From Phorcus lineatus (taxonomy: Eukaryota > Mollusca > Gastropoda > Trochida > Trochidae), in NCBI GenBank assembly GCA_921293015.1, contig OV121091.1:26706839-26770838 (forward strand): a stretch of DNA of 64,000 nucleotides, written 5' to 3'. A program made the position numbers and the translations under genes. Shown here piece after piece: positions 25,250 through 37,910 of the stretch; within the stretch, counting starts at the first letter, position 1, and each line of letters opens with the position of its first letter. The notes beneath the pieces were generated by a model. It had not been told where the DNA came from and searched no databases. It worked only from the letters and a program-made list of their open reading frames with translations.

Positions 25250-27080
25250 AAAAGGAGACTTTAGGAAAGATTCTGATTCTGATGTGTGCATTTTACTCTC
25301 ATATTGATCTGGACATGCTTTAATATGGAGGACTGACACAGAATACATATCAGAGATTGTGCTTGTAAACATCTTCCGGTCAACACTGACAAATCACCCT
25401 CATTCACAGAAATAAAGAATGGAAGCCAATCTCTGCAATCTCAGTTATCCGGGTAATTTTCCTGAGATAAGAGATATCTTTCTTTTGTTGCTGTTCATGA
25501 CATATACTCTTGATTAGTATCAAAATGATGTAGCTATGAGGAAGATTATGGAAACTAATCATTGATAATACTGTTAAATTATAAATGTATATGTACATAC
25601 AATGTAAAGGAAATTGGCTTCTTGTTTCTTCAAAGATGTAAGTTGCTTAACTTTACATGGACCTAGTTTGTGTACATGAAAGGAGTCAGGTGGGCAGTAA
25701 GTTTTGGATGCTACTACTGTTACTACTATTTGGTGATTGATGTTATTCTCCTGAATAATGTCAGCTGCAAGGATTAAATGATGAAGTGAAAACTCTTGAA
25801 AAGTGAAAATACCCCAAAACAGCATTGTAACATCAGGTTATGCTTTCTTTTTTGGTGTGTTAAAAATACTTGAAATAGAAAATCAAAATTTTTTTTCTTT
25901 TTCTTTTTGAATATTCTTGATGTAATGAAGACATTAAAATACATAGTTTTTTTAAGTTTGGTGACAAACAGACATGTTTCAATCTCATTAGTCAGAATCG
26001 AATGAGGTGAATTTATTAGTGCATTCATTTAAAGATCCATTCTCTCCAAACAGAGGTAGGTTAGTCATGAAATCCTGTACAACCTCTGTCTTAACACGAA
26101 GGCTTTTTGGGCTTCCGGCAGTTTCCCTTACGGGCGCAATACTGCAACTTAAACTATCTCTCTTGAAATATCTCAAATTATCATATTTAAGCGCTTTCAT
26201 GGCTTTCGATGAAAATTTTTAAAAAAGCCTTATACGAAGTATAAGAAGAAGAAATATATGTTATTAACGTGTCACATGTTGTTATAAAAGCATTTAAAAG
26301 ACATTCCCAAAATCAGTTTTAATAACAACAACATCCAGGCTTATGAGACACGAGCATGATTCAAACATCAATATATAAACCTCCACACGCACACACACAC
26401 GCATCCACACACCCACGCACGCATACGCATACATCAACGCAAAGCATAATATCATAAAATAGCATATTCAGAGAGACGACTCTGAATCGACATATTTCGC
26501 CTTTAATACATTTTATAGAAGAGGGCGCCAAGGGATTTTACATATTGCTTGCTATAAACCGAACGTTGGTAGGAGCTGATACACATGAATACCAGTATGT
26601 AACCTGTCAATCACTCGACTCTGAGGGGTGTGGCCTAATCCGTGGAATTTAAGTTAGTAACTAGGTTTCGTTCGAGTTGTGAAAAGGACTGTCGAAGTCT
26701 TGCAATGCTTTAAGCTGCATACATGAGAAGATGTTTTTTTCTTAAAAAGTTACCTAAAAGTGAGTAACGGGGATGGGATCATACTTTAAAGCTCTCCTCG
26801 TTTTTATATAGTTGATTATAAGACCTTGAGTAAGGATCTCAAATCAAATAGGCAAAATGATCGTTAATGCCTCTTGTAAATACAAATGTAAATGCATGTA
26901 TAAATTGTTCTCACACAAATCCTAGTTCAGGCAAGTTAAGTTCCAACATGATGAAATAAATGATCAAAATGAATATGTAAATCAAGTTACCCCTTAATCA
27001 TACGGGGTTATGGAGATAATTTATAAATATATACAGCTGCATCACGAGAATTTTTCCACATGGTCCCACATCTTAGTGCA
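25250..27080. other. Spacer after TAF5 with duplicated and repeat-derived sequence
   Basis: No gene recognised. 25174-25730 is the source-like copy of the block at 35810-36330. About 26050-26200 resembles the end of the inverted-repeat element at 30425 and 50368. 26380-26430 is a degenerate (CA)n/(CACG)n stretch. Confidence 0.5.
26376..26440. repeat. CA-rich microsatellite
   Basis: Imperfect run of CA, CACG and CATACG units. Confidence 0.8.
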
Positions 27081-27084
27081 TATA

Positions 27085-27268
27085 CAGTCTGATTAAAATC
27101 GACCGTGTTCCGAGGAATAAAAGTTTCAAAATATTGGGTCTATCGAGATTCGAAATCCATCTGTCTAGGCTATCCTCTCCACTAGTGGAGAGGATATGGC
27201 CTTCTCTCGATAGACCCAATATTTTGAAACTTTTATTCCTCGGAACACGGTCGATTTTAATCAGACTG
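27085..27268. mobile_element. 184-bp palindromic MITE with 10-bp target duplication
   Basis: Begins CAGTCTGATTAAAATCGACC and ends with its exact reverse complement; the inverted repeat is perfect for about 60 bp and nearly the whole element is a hairpin. Flanked by AGTGCATATA at 27075-27084 and 27269-27278. Same family as 12039-12470. Confidence 0.9.
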
Positions 27269-30200
27269 AGTGCATATATCGTATCATTTGCTTTTCGTCA
27301 ATTCCATTACTATGTTTGAAGTTACAATGATCATATGTTTCGGTGACAAAGCCCGTTCCCACATCTCTTATTGCATCGTCACATGGGTTGGGTGTGTTTT
27401 GGTTATAACATCGTCCCTATCAACTTGAAATAAAAAAATATCATGTTATGGAAATTTCAAACGTTATTAAAACACAATATCGTCGGTTTTCATTTCATGG
27501 TATGTATGTTGACATAATTGCACTGATATAGACAAGTAAGTTAGAGCACTTATTTTACCTTACTTTCTTAATTAATCATGTTGGAATGATAAAATGTAAG
27601 GTCACTTCTGTCTAGATAATGTAAAAAATGTAAACGTGTACAATAGACTATCTAAGCATATAGCTTATTATTGTGAAAGGAAGGCAAAACACCCTTTCAG
27701 GTTAAACATCAAATGCCCAGACACCACGTCTTTCTTATTCATGTGCGTTCGAATGTTATACAAGCAAACTTATAGCTAAGTTACAGTTCTGATCCGTTGA
27801 ATTTGTTTTACTACTCTGAAAGTAGAAATTCGACGGATCGGTATGCGTCCAATGTGAGCACTCTACTCATGCCTATAGTATCAGCTTAACGCTGCTTGAC
27901 CCCAAGAAATTGACCCAGTTACTATTCGCCTCAAACCAATGTCATGGAATAGAATTTTCTAGATGTTACGACTATAACTTCTCTAAATGCCTTACCTAGC
28001 TCTATTTAGAGACTGGTTACCTGAGTACTTGTGCAAACTTCACAGCGCATAACTCACAATACAGACTTGGCGGTTCTATTGACTGGTAGATTCTTTGCTG
28101 GTCCAGTTTACGAACTTTATTCATTTTATTTTGACAATTCAAGGGCTATAAATGTTTCACAACACCTTAATTTGAATGGATGTTTTCAGGCAATATTTAC
28201 ATAATAAAGAGTGGGACCATTAGGATCGTTTCGTGAAAGTGCTTCTAAAAAGGCAAAATGAATATTTAATTACTACATTTTTATAACTCAAGTCTGTCAA
28301 AAAAGATAAGTATTTTTCATAATGGATGCACCTACATGCATTCCTACCATTCAAAGTATTGTCAAACTACGGCTTCAACTAAGAGCAAAGTGGTGAATGC
28401 AAAATGTCAGAAACTGAAAAAAGGAAGGGTCGTAGGCGAGCCAAAATTGCTGCGATGGCAAGTTGGTTTTTGTTAAATGTGTATCGGTTTTATACAATGG
28501 CCACCAACTGGGCTTGATTCGATTTTTAATACGGGAATAAAATGATGTATCATATCATGTAAGCGTCATTATTAGGTTAATGTTAGTTAAATAACGAGAT
28601 CGTTGATAAGTTTTTTTTAATATTAAATCTTGTAAAAGAGGTTTTCTGAAGTGACCTTGCTTCATACATCAGGAATGCGTAAAGAGTCCTGATGACGATC
28701 ATAAACAGCACGCCAAAAGGGATGAAACTGACCGAAAAGTACAAGGACTTATACAACCTCATCCTGACATGATTTCAAAATTTAAGCACTTACGTTAAAT
28801 GTAAAGGCATCACCGGCTAAAATTGGATTAAACAATTACAATGATATAAGTCCATACCATAAACTAACTTGTTGAGATTCATAATGTATCATAAATAACT
28901 TCACTAAACAAAGGGATACATATTGTTTAGAAACTCTTTATTAATATAGTCAATTAAGTTGCTTTATACATAAGATAGTTCTTATTCGCAGAGGATATTC
29001 TGAGCATGAACTTCAACAAGGGAAGCGTTCATTGATGAATTTGTTAAAACGGAACAAAACAACGAAGATGTAATACCGCTTGTAGGTGTTTTGGGTTGAA
29101 AAAAACAACGGTGAAAAATTCTTGACGTTATATTATTCTTTGCGTGCTCCTCTTCAGTGAAAAAGCGACGGACCTGGAAACGAATATATGATAATGGTAT
29201 ACAACTATTGTCTGTAATGTAGTATGTACAGGTTTATGACCCAGGAAAGTTATATTAGCCAAGGACGAAGGTAGATAAAAATCACATCGATTTTTAAAAA
29301 ATCGTTATCCGTCATTATGGTCCATTAAAATATATGTACCTTATGTTAAGTCCATTATTGTTTTACTTTGGGATTCGCGAAAATGAACAACCAAATTTAA
29401 CAAACGTAAGCATTTATCTTATAATTATCTGAAGGCACTTGGACAAAATAATTTAGATATTCTCGTAGTTGGTAATATAATTTGTTTTAGATTAAGCTTA
29501 AAAGTAAAAAAATGTGAATTGAATAAAACTACCACTGATTCGTAATATATATTTTCATAAACCTTATGTTTCTATTGCAATAATCAAATCGAGAATGCTT
29601 ACTCAAAACCAAGCTGAGAATGAAGATGGGACAAATGGGTCGGTGTTTTACAGTCTCACCACCCGAGTTCGTGGTCATCACTTTTCTTGTTGTTTTCCTG
29701 AGAAAGAAAAAAATGTATTTGCGGGAAACAAGCCCAACCAACATTTGTCTACATCCCTTCTCTCATGTTTATTCTTGTGCTGACTGTGACAATGAATGAG
29801 TCAATGTAACCAGTGTGGGACACTATCATCTGACTTAAATATCTATAATCCAGAATACTCCCACATCAAATACCTAACGTGGTTCACAATACTATGATGC
29901 GAAAAGATTATGACAGCAGGGTGTCACGATGTCATACTTTTGATCCAAAATAATGTGATTTTAATCTCCAGATTGCCACATTTGATCTCCGTAATCGTTT
30001 ACTACATGACGTCAACAATTATTCATGTCACTGTAAGTTTTACGTCACAAGGTTAAGTAATGGGAATTTACTCTGAATTGACTTGGTATCTGTTCACTTA
30101 AAGAGAATATTACAATCAGTGTTTCAACTCATAAATGCCATGTTTAATCATTGAACATATTATAATGCATTCTAACACAGCGACAATTGACTTCACATCA

Positions 30201-30424
30201 TTCAAAACGTTCCCAAACAAGGCCATACTAAATCAAGCTAGTGAATACCTAAAAGACGATTTCAATCCTACTCCAAACTTTGTAAACAGAATAGATAACT
30301 GCATTATTTTGGATCACTCTGTCCATTAAAATGAATGTCCTCGGAGTTAAAAGTTTCGTCAACATTTAATAACAAGTACACGAAGTTCCTGACTCCGGGA
30401 GTATGGCATTCTTTCCCTATTGAG

Positions 30425-30787
30425 GTAGCTCCGTCGTAAATTCCTATACAAACCTTTGTCCTAATACGAGCTTTATATGATCGGACTTCCAACAGGTTCC
30501 CCTTGCGGCAAAATATTTCAACATTAACTATCTTCAATATTTCAGCCAATGAAAACACCGCATCCATGGCTAGTTGCCAGCGACTGTCTTCTGTACAGAA
30601 GTCTAGTAGTGCAATGTGCACATTGGAATAAAGTTTAGCTTTTCCTTAGCATAGGAAAATAACTGAGGCTTTTCGAATGATAACTACTGAAACAGCCTCG
30701 CTGAGTGTGCAACAAACATAAATTGCATCCAGGCTCATCAGGCCCCATTAAGACAAATGTAAGTATAAACCTTTATAAAGAAGCTAG
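30425..30787. mobile_element. Inverted-repeat element, copy in D1
   Basis: The left end GTAGCTCCGTCGTAAATTCC reappears inverted near 30745-30787 in diverged form. The copy at 50368-50768 shows the inverted ends more clearly. On the minus strand a 105-codon open frame (30621-30304) crosses it; the D3 copy is not open in this frame, so I do not call it a gene. Confidence 0.45.
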
Positions 30788-31003
30788 AATGATGGTATAG
30801 GTTCGGACTTTCAAAATTGTACTGCTGCAGATTACGTGAACAATGAAATAAAATACATACTAAGTGTTAACAAACGAGGATTCGTCTGTATTTGAGGAAA
30901 TAAAACCGGTGGGCACATATATTGATGTACAAAAAAGCTTTTGACATTGCTAAACACGTAATCTTCATAAACGGTTTGTGAAAGGGAACCTTATTCAAGT
31001 CCG

Positions 31004-31632
31004 TCATTGATATTCTATTACAGTGCACTTCCCTCCTTCGGCTGAACATTCAAAACAAGCAGGTACTTAGGAATTGTTGTCAAAATGGCTTCATGCATGG
31101 ATTTATCCATGATACAAATGGGAAAAAGAATACCGCATGTATTTAATAAAAAAAAATTAAGAAAGAACATCAATTTGTTTGGGAGTGCATGCATACATGA
31201 AGATCAGATAAAAAAATCTCACAAATGAAAGGATGGCTGATCAATTGATTATTAAATGCATGGTTTCAAGGCACGGGTCTACCAGATAATTTCATCTATA
31301 GGTTACCAAATAAATAAGGGATATTTGTTAATTAAGAAATTATCTATTATGATCTTTTTATTCATTAATACTGACAAATATCAATAATAAAAAATCGAAT
31401 ATCCCTAATTAATTTTGGACAGTAAAGTGATGTTGTTTTATAGAATGTGTCTATCAGTATATGATTTATACTTGAAAATAAACGAGAACATTCAGTTATG
31501 GAATGCTCATTAACGGTACCCAAACAGAATCCTTTTTCACAACAGAATATGAAGACACTTACCACTTGGTATGATGAGTAACAAAACACTAGTCAGGAGA
31601 AAAATGGCAAGGCAAGCTTTACGAAATTCCAT
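31004..31632 (-). pseudogene. Broken copy of the six-cysteine secreted protein gene
   Basis: Exon 1 (31632-31563) is intact: MEFRKACLAIFLLTSVLLLI, a signal peptide, with the same length and phase as the gene at 51647 and a good GTAAGTG donor. Exon 2 starts at 31041 after TGTTCAG with the same first codons (AEGGKC) but runs into TGA at 31006-31004 after 12 residues. The downstream cysteine part has diverged or been replaced, so the product would be about 35 aa. Probably a pseudogene; a very short peptide cannot be excluded. Confidence 0.6.
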
Positions 31633-31835
31633 CTTCTCTCTTTCTCTCTGATCCGCAACAATCTACAGTCTTGTCAATAGAGGTATCATGCAAAACCTGT
31701 TCTCGTCCTTCACGAAAATGTTTTTTAAAATTAGCCACGCCTGGTAGTCGTTAGAACCAAATAAACAAGTTTGTATTATCAATAAAGTATTAGCAACCAG
31801 GAAGACATTTGAAATGTAGATTGTCACGCGGTTCG

Positions 31836-32220
31836 AACGTTCGACCTTTTCCCCGCCTCTCCTCTAATGTACTTTTGTAAAATGTAATCGGTTATTGTAT
31901 ATATCGAAAGTACCTATTATGTACTTTACATTCATGTATCTATTTTTATCATTCATGTCTTTATTCGCCGACTGTGACTATTTTTTTATGTTCAAGTGTC
32001 ATTTTCACGTTCCCTTTATCAGCCTGTTTACATGTAGCTTTAATATGCCAATGTTCATGATATAGATATTTATATCTACTTGTAGAGGAGTTTGCCATTG
32101 TAGGGCTCCATAACTTAAATATTTATGGAGCTAGGGATAATTTAGTTTCGCAAAGAAACACAGCTTCGCGATATCCTTGAGATAAGCTACCAGCTCCTCT
32201 TGGAGCTCGGCCTGGTTTTC
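31836..32220. other. Spacer between D1 and D2
   Basis: No gene. Contains a hairpin around 32105-32135 (GGCTCCATAACTTAAATATTTATGGAGCT) and AT-rich sequence; possibly a transposon remnant. Confidence 0.4.
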
Positions 32221-33316
32221 ACACAATATTGTTGGTTTTCATTTTATGGTATGTTTATTGAAATAATTGCACTGATATTGACAAGTACGTTAGAGCAAAT
32301 TTACCACTAATTTTACCTTACTTTCTTAATCAATCATATGGGAATGATAAAATGTAAGATTACTTCTGTCTAGATAATTTTGAAAAATGTAAATGTGTAC
32401 AATATACTACCTAAGCATATAGATTATAATTGTGAAAGGAAGGCAAAACACCCTTTCAGGTTAAACATCAAATGCCCAGACACCCCGTCTTTCTTATTCA
32501 TGTGCGTTCGAATGTTATACAAGCAAATTTATAGCTAAGTTACAGTTCTGATCTGTTGAATTTGTTTTAATACTCAGAAAGTCGAAATTCGACGGATCGG
32601 TATGCGTCCTATGTGAGCACTCTATTCAGGCCAATAGTATCAGCTTTAGTACTAGACCCCAAGAAATTGACCCAGATACTACCTTGTGATGAAGTCCTTA
32701 AAACGCATTCGCCTCAAACCAATGGCATGGAATAGAAATTTCTAGAAAACACGCCTATAACTTCTATAAATGCCTTACCTAGCTCTATTTCGAGACTTGT
32801 TACCTGAGTACTTGTGCAACCTTCACAGCGCATAACTCACAAAACAGACTCGGCGGTTCTATTGACTGGTAGATTCTTTGCCGGTCCAGTTTACAAACTT
32901 TATTTATTTTATTTTGACAATCCAAGGGCTTTGTATGTTTCGCAACACCTTAATTTGAATGAATGTCTTCAACTGTGAAAAAGGCAATATTTACATAATA
33001 AAGAGTGGGACTCGAAAGCAGACCATTAGGATCGTTTCGTGAAAATGCTTCCAAAAAGGCAAAATGAATGTTTAATCACTACATTTTTATAACTCAAGTC
33101 TGTCAAAAAAGATAAGTATTTTCATAATGAATGCACCTACATGCATTCCTACCATTCAAAGTATTGTCAAACTACGGCTTCAACTAAGAGCAAAGTGGTG
33201 AATTCAAAATGTCAGAAACCGAAGAAAAGGAAGGGTCGCAGGCTAGCCAAAATTGCCGCGATGGCAAGCTGGTATTTTGTTAAATGTGTATCGGTTTTAT
33301 ACAATGGCCACCAACT

Positions 33317-33642
33317 TCCAAAGTGTTTACCATTTTTTTCTTAAGGCCTTTAAGCCCAGCACATAGCTAACTTACCGGAACTGCATAAAAAGGTTAAATT
33401 TATAGAGTTGCTGATTAAGTGGGGAAAAGCTCGCGAGTTCGGATACATATATATATATATATAGTTATTGTATCATATTTGAATTTTCGTTCTGAATTCA
33501 AAGTTTGATCATATTGTTATTAACTATGTTAATCGAAAATTATATCAGTTCAAGGAGTCTTTTTGAAGATCTTTTCTTTACAGTTCAAATACTTTAGTTC
33601 TAATCATCAGTAGGTTAAAGCAATATAGAAGACAAAGAAGAA

Positions 33643-33677
<35 letters not shown>

Positions 33678-34745
33678 AGGTTTTTATTTGTATAAAGGCC
33701 ATAAGACCAAGAGTACAAATGGTACAGTTATACATTTGAGTTACCATTTCAAGGTGCAGTTGTTTTTGTTGTTTTTTTAACAGGCACTGTTAACAGGCGC
33801 AGAATATACATGTATAGTCAAGGAAACTTACAAAGTTAGCAATATTCAGTAACAAATACTTTTCACAGGTCAACATAGATTTATGCGAATTATAAAAACA
33901 CAGCGAAGGAGCATCTAAAGAAGTGTGCCAATCTTGCCTTGAGCAATTGTTAATTCTTTCGGTAAACATACATAAGAACATGTCTTTATCACCAACATCT
34001 TGTGAAATCCAAGCTACACCAAAGCCAAGGTGAAATAACAGGTCAATCAAAAAGCAATATAAAACCTTTTCAACTGATTTTTGTACCATATGTTGACAAT
34101 CTTTCAAGTGCATCCCAGTTCATATACATAAACCATATACAACCATTTGTTGGTGGTAACAGTACATATGTGCTGCAAAACATGTTTGCAGGGATATAAA
34201 AATAGAGCACTGGCGTATATCTTTAAGATAACAGCAAGCTAATATTACTTTTCGACAAGTTACATTATACTCGAATCTGTGTTTGGTTGAAAACCAGTGA
34301 TGAACTGAACACGAACCGCACCCTTGTAAAAAGCGCATCTTGCCATTGTTGAGAACCAGTCGACCCGAATGACATACACCTCCAAAACGACATGTATATG
34401 TTTTTATGGTTCATGAGAGCTCAGCTTCAGAGCAAGTGTACAGTACCTAGTAAAAGTAAGTCATCAGTGAAATTCCCATGCACTTACATATTTAATGATC
34501 GTTGAAAGAATAAATTTAGTCAATTAAGAAGAGATAGTTTTATTTTCATTTTTTCCACACAATCGTCATCATTAGGACTACGCGTCCATTATTCTTTTTA
34601 TCTTTTCGTTGACTATTCATTTTGAATAACAGATGATTAAGCGACACATATACGAACCCTTTTTCGTAACTGTTACTAAAGTTTTTTTATTAACTGTAAA
34701 AGGTGTTTATTTGTTGGTTCTCTCATTTCTACTGAAATTCTAATT
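33317..34745 (-). mobile_element. LINE 3'-end-like insertion in D2
   Basis: Absent from the D1 copy, so inserted later (or lost there). On the minus strand it ends with TTGGTCTTATGGCC, TTTATACAAATAAAAACC and then a (CTT)n tail at about 33679-33638, the form of a non-LTR 3' end with a microsatellite tail. The open frame 34113-33790 shows no motif I recognise. A (TA)n run lies at 33450-33462. Confidence 0.5.
33637..33680. repeat. (GAA)n microsatellite
   Basis: About 14 GAA units, likely the tail of the adjacent LINE-like insertion. Confidence 0.9.
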
Positions 34746-35509
34746 GATTCGAATTTAATACGGGAATAAAACGATGTATCATATCATGTAAGTGTCATTA
34801 TTAGGTTAATGTTAGTTAAATAACGAGATCGTTGATAAGTTCTTTTTAAATTAAATCTTTTTAAAGAGGTTTTCTGAAGCGACCTTGCTTCATACATCAG
34901 GAATGCGTAAAGAGTCCTGATAACGATGATAAACAGCACGCTGAAAGGGATGAAACTGCCCAAAAAATACAAGGACTTATAAAACCTCATCCTTACATGA
35001 TTTCAAAATTTAAGCACTAACTTATACATGTAAAGGTATAACCGGCTAAAATTGGATTAAACAATTACAATGATATAAGTCCATACCATAAACTAACTTG
35101 TTGAGATTCATAATGTATCATAATTAACTTCACTAAACAAAGGGATACATATTGTTTAGAAACTCTTTATAAATACAGTCAATTATGTTGCATTATAAAC
35201 AAGATAGTTCTTATTCGCATTTAGAGGACATTCTAAACATGAAATTCAACAAGGGAAGCGTTCATTGATGAATCTGTTAAAACGGAACAAAACAACGATG
35301 ATGTTATACCGCTTGTAGGTGTTTTGGGTTGAAAAAACAACGGTGAAAAATCATTGACGTTGTATTATCCTTTGCGTGCTCCTCTTCAGTGAAAAAGCGA
35401 CGGACCTGGAAACAAATATATGATAATGGTATACAACTATTGTCTGTAATGTAGTATATACAGGTTTATGACCCAGGAAAATTATATCAGCCAAGGACGA
35501 AGGTAGACT

Positions 35510-35612
35510 AAATTTATTCTTTCAACGATCATTCACTTTGTAAGTGCATGGGAATTTCACTGAAGACTTACTTTTACTAGCTACTGTACACTTGCTCTGA
35601 AGCTAAGCCACC
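35510..35612 (+). repeat. Inverted copy of part of the 34.4 kb insertion
   Basis: AAATTTATTCTTTCAACGATCATT through TACTTTTACTAG and GTACACTTGCTCTGAAGCT matches the reverse complement of about 34418-34515. Confidence 0.7.
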
Positions 35613-35630
35613 CCCCTATTCTTACGCCCC

Positions 35631-36330
35631 TGCAACATGACTATCAACTTCCTCAATAAAATTCCTACTATATTTGAAGAAAGCAGATATCAGTCTTATG
35701 TGAATCCACAATAATATAAACAGAAAAAGAAATTTGAATTCATTGCTTGGCTCTGTGATGTAACTGATGATTGACAGATTATGTATTTGATTATTTTATG
35801 TAGGTCATTGATGGAGGTCTGCGCAAAAACAAAGACAGTTGATCCATTGCATGATTATGGACACAGTACTATATGAAGAAAAATGAGATTTTAGGAAAGG
35901 GATCAACAGATTCTGATATGTGCGTTTTAGTCTTATTCGGATCTACACATGGTTTGAACTGGAGAACTGAGCAAGTATAAGTATCAGAGATGGTGCTTGT
36001 AAATATCTTCCAGTCAACAATGACACAGCAAATCACCCTCATTCATAGAAATAAAGAATGGAAACAAATCTCTGAAATCTCAATGATCTTGGTACATTTC
36101 CTGAGAGAAAACATATTTCTTTTGTTGCTGTTGATGACTTATGCTCTTGATTGTCATCAAAATGATGTAGCTTTAAGGAAGATTATGCAAACTCTTCATT
36201 CATAATACTGTCAAAATTCTAAATAAACTGTAAGTGAAAAGAAATTGGCTGCTTGATGTCAGTTGCTTGTCTTCATTTTACATGGATCTAGTCTGTCTAC
36301 ATGAGACAATTTATGTGGGCAGTAACACCC
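35631..36330 (+). pseudogene. Duplicated 3' end of the TAF5 locus lacking coding exons
   Basis: 35635-35783 matches TAF5 intron 17 at 24207-24355, and 35810-36330 matches the TAF5 3' UTR and downstream at 25174-25700. The 820 bases in between, with coding exons 18 and 19, are absent. At about 36325 the copy passes directly into sequence matching 27690, whereas 2 kb separate these at the TAF5 locus. It encodes nothing. It shows the TAF5-proximal region was part of the local duplications. Confidence 0.85.
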
Positions 36331-37690
36331 CTTCAGAATCAATATCAAATGTCTTGACACCCCTTCCGCCTTTTTTTGGTAGGTTCCAATGTTATAGCCA
36401 ATTGATAGCTAAGATCAGTTCTGATCCGTGTGAAAGGTTTTGCGGCGCTGAAAACTAGAAATTCTAACGCTAATAGGATAATAGCTTTTCTTTTGAAATC
36501 GTATTTTTTGTATCTCTTAAGAACATGTAGCTTAAATGCATAGACACCCCGGTCTGCCTCACCACTGTGCCAAGAAATTGACACCCCAAAATCCCCGAAA
36601 CCTGCTTCTAAACTTGGTTCTGTAGGCCTGCTACTGATTTGATTAGTGTTATATTTATGCTTTCAGTTCATCTGGATCTTTCTGAAGATTCTATGAGGAT
36701 CTATGAATTAATTAAAAAACTGATTCAACATAATTCGTTATATGTCTGTTTGCCTTTTCCGTAATAAGTTTGTTTGCCTTTTCAATTTAAGTTTTACATT
36801 TTTTGTAAAATGCAAAGGACCTTGATGCTATTCGTGAAATGAGTATGTTCCCATGCTTACCGCACAAGTTTTCCAAAGAATTGTCAAAAATACCGATGAG
36901 GACGTAATCACACTTTCGCCTCCAACCAATGTCTTAGAATTGAAATTTCTAGATGCTACGACTATGACATCAATTAATGCCTTGACTAGCTCTCTTTAAA
37001 GAACTTTCTATTATTCATTAGTGGTATGCTGTTACCAGCTTCCTTGCGCAGGGTTCCCAGAAAACAGAAATAAAAACCTGACAGTGCTATTGACTGAAAG
37101 AATGTTTGCCGGGTCATTTTACGCACTTCCCACATTCTATTTTAACAATTAAAAAACTGTAAGAGTCATTCTCAAAAGTTGCAGCGTTTTCCTGTATCAG
37201 GATTAAAGTCTTTAATAACACCAAAAAGTGCTTTTATTTGAAAGCAGTGTGATACCTTCTTGAATGCCACCATATATTTGAACTTTTAGATTGTTTTATT
37301 TCAAGAAACGTTACCTAGCAGTTTTGCCATTGCGTTTTGCCATGTATCCAGGTACAAAAAACCTGTGATCAAGTGTGTAGTGTTCTGAAAATATTGAGCT
37401 TTCCTCATTTCTGGTTGAGTTTCAAAACTTATTATAAATGTTTTAATATAGAAATAACACTTTAAATCTTGTTAACAAGAAAACTGTCTTTTCTGTAACA
37501 GTATGTTAAAATTGAGAAAAAATAAATGACCCCTCATCATATGTATGTAAAACTAATAAACCCAAAAAACTACTTAAATAGTTAAGGACGACAATTTCCT
37601 TTCTTACATCAATTCATACTATTTTTGGGTTGTCATTGGAAATTCATCAGTGTAACTGCAAAGGCAATTCGAAACAAATCGGATTATAAA
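36330..37690. repeat. Diverged copy of the D1 start, then unmatched sequence
   Basis: 36325-37130 aligns with 27690-28120 and 32450-32900 (AAGAAATTGAC, CGCCT-AACCAATGTC, TTTCTAGATGCTACGACTAT, CTAGCTCT). No gene; remaining sequence is AT-rich. Confidence 0.65.
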
Positions 37691-37910
37691 ACCATTCTTG
37701 CTTGTTTTATGTTTATTTGAATTTGTATTGAACTCATAGATTGATTATCAAAATTATATCTTTCAGCAATATTCCCTCTGTCCTTTATGTCACATCCAGT
37801 TCTTACAAACTTGATACATACAAGTTATTTGGAAAATGGAAGATATAATTTTGATAGTCAAAATCTAAGTGTTACTGAAAAATTAGAAGTAATAATCCTT
37901 AATTTTTGTA

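Larger units (their letters stand above)
27470..31835. repeat. Diverged duplication block D1
   Basis: 27473-29276 matches 32221-35506 (D2), apart from a 1.43 kb insertion in D2. Its first part (27690-28200) also matches 36325-37130 and 38725-38790 (after TAF5-derived sequence). 28690-31835 matches 47510-51845 (D3), apart from inserts. The copies keep many identical 20-40-bp stretches with indels, so they are older than the 2.8 kb triplication. Confidence 0.8.
32221..35507. repeat. Diverged duplication block D2
   Basis: Second copy of 27473-29276. Collinear except for an insertion at 33317-34745 that splits the shared sequence at GGCCACCAAC / ATTGATTCGA. Open frames here (33141-33344 plus, 34784-34990 minus) have equivalents in D1, but frameshifts or lost stops make coding uncertain. 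The minus frames begin MRFYKSLYF and MRLYKSLYF with a hydrophobic start and may be relics of a signal-peptide exon. Confidence 0.8.

Noticed and set aside
29595..29783. Plus frame MLTQNQAENEDG..., open also in the copy at 48460-48650
   Set aside because: Tempting because both copies are open, but the minus strand is open too, the replacements are mostly non-synonymous and no exon structure was found.
30304..30621. 105-codon minus frame
   Set aside because: It crosses an inverted-repeat element, and the homologous D3 sequence has a stop in the same frame, so coding constraint is not supported.
31821..32220. Possible solo LTR starting TGTCACGCGG
   Set aside because: The D3 copy continues with the same TGTCAC at this site, no clean CA end and no target duplication were found.
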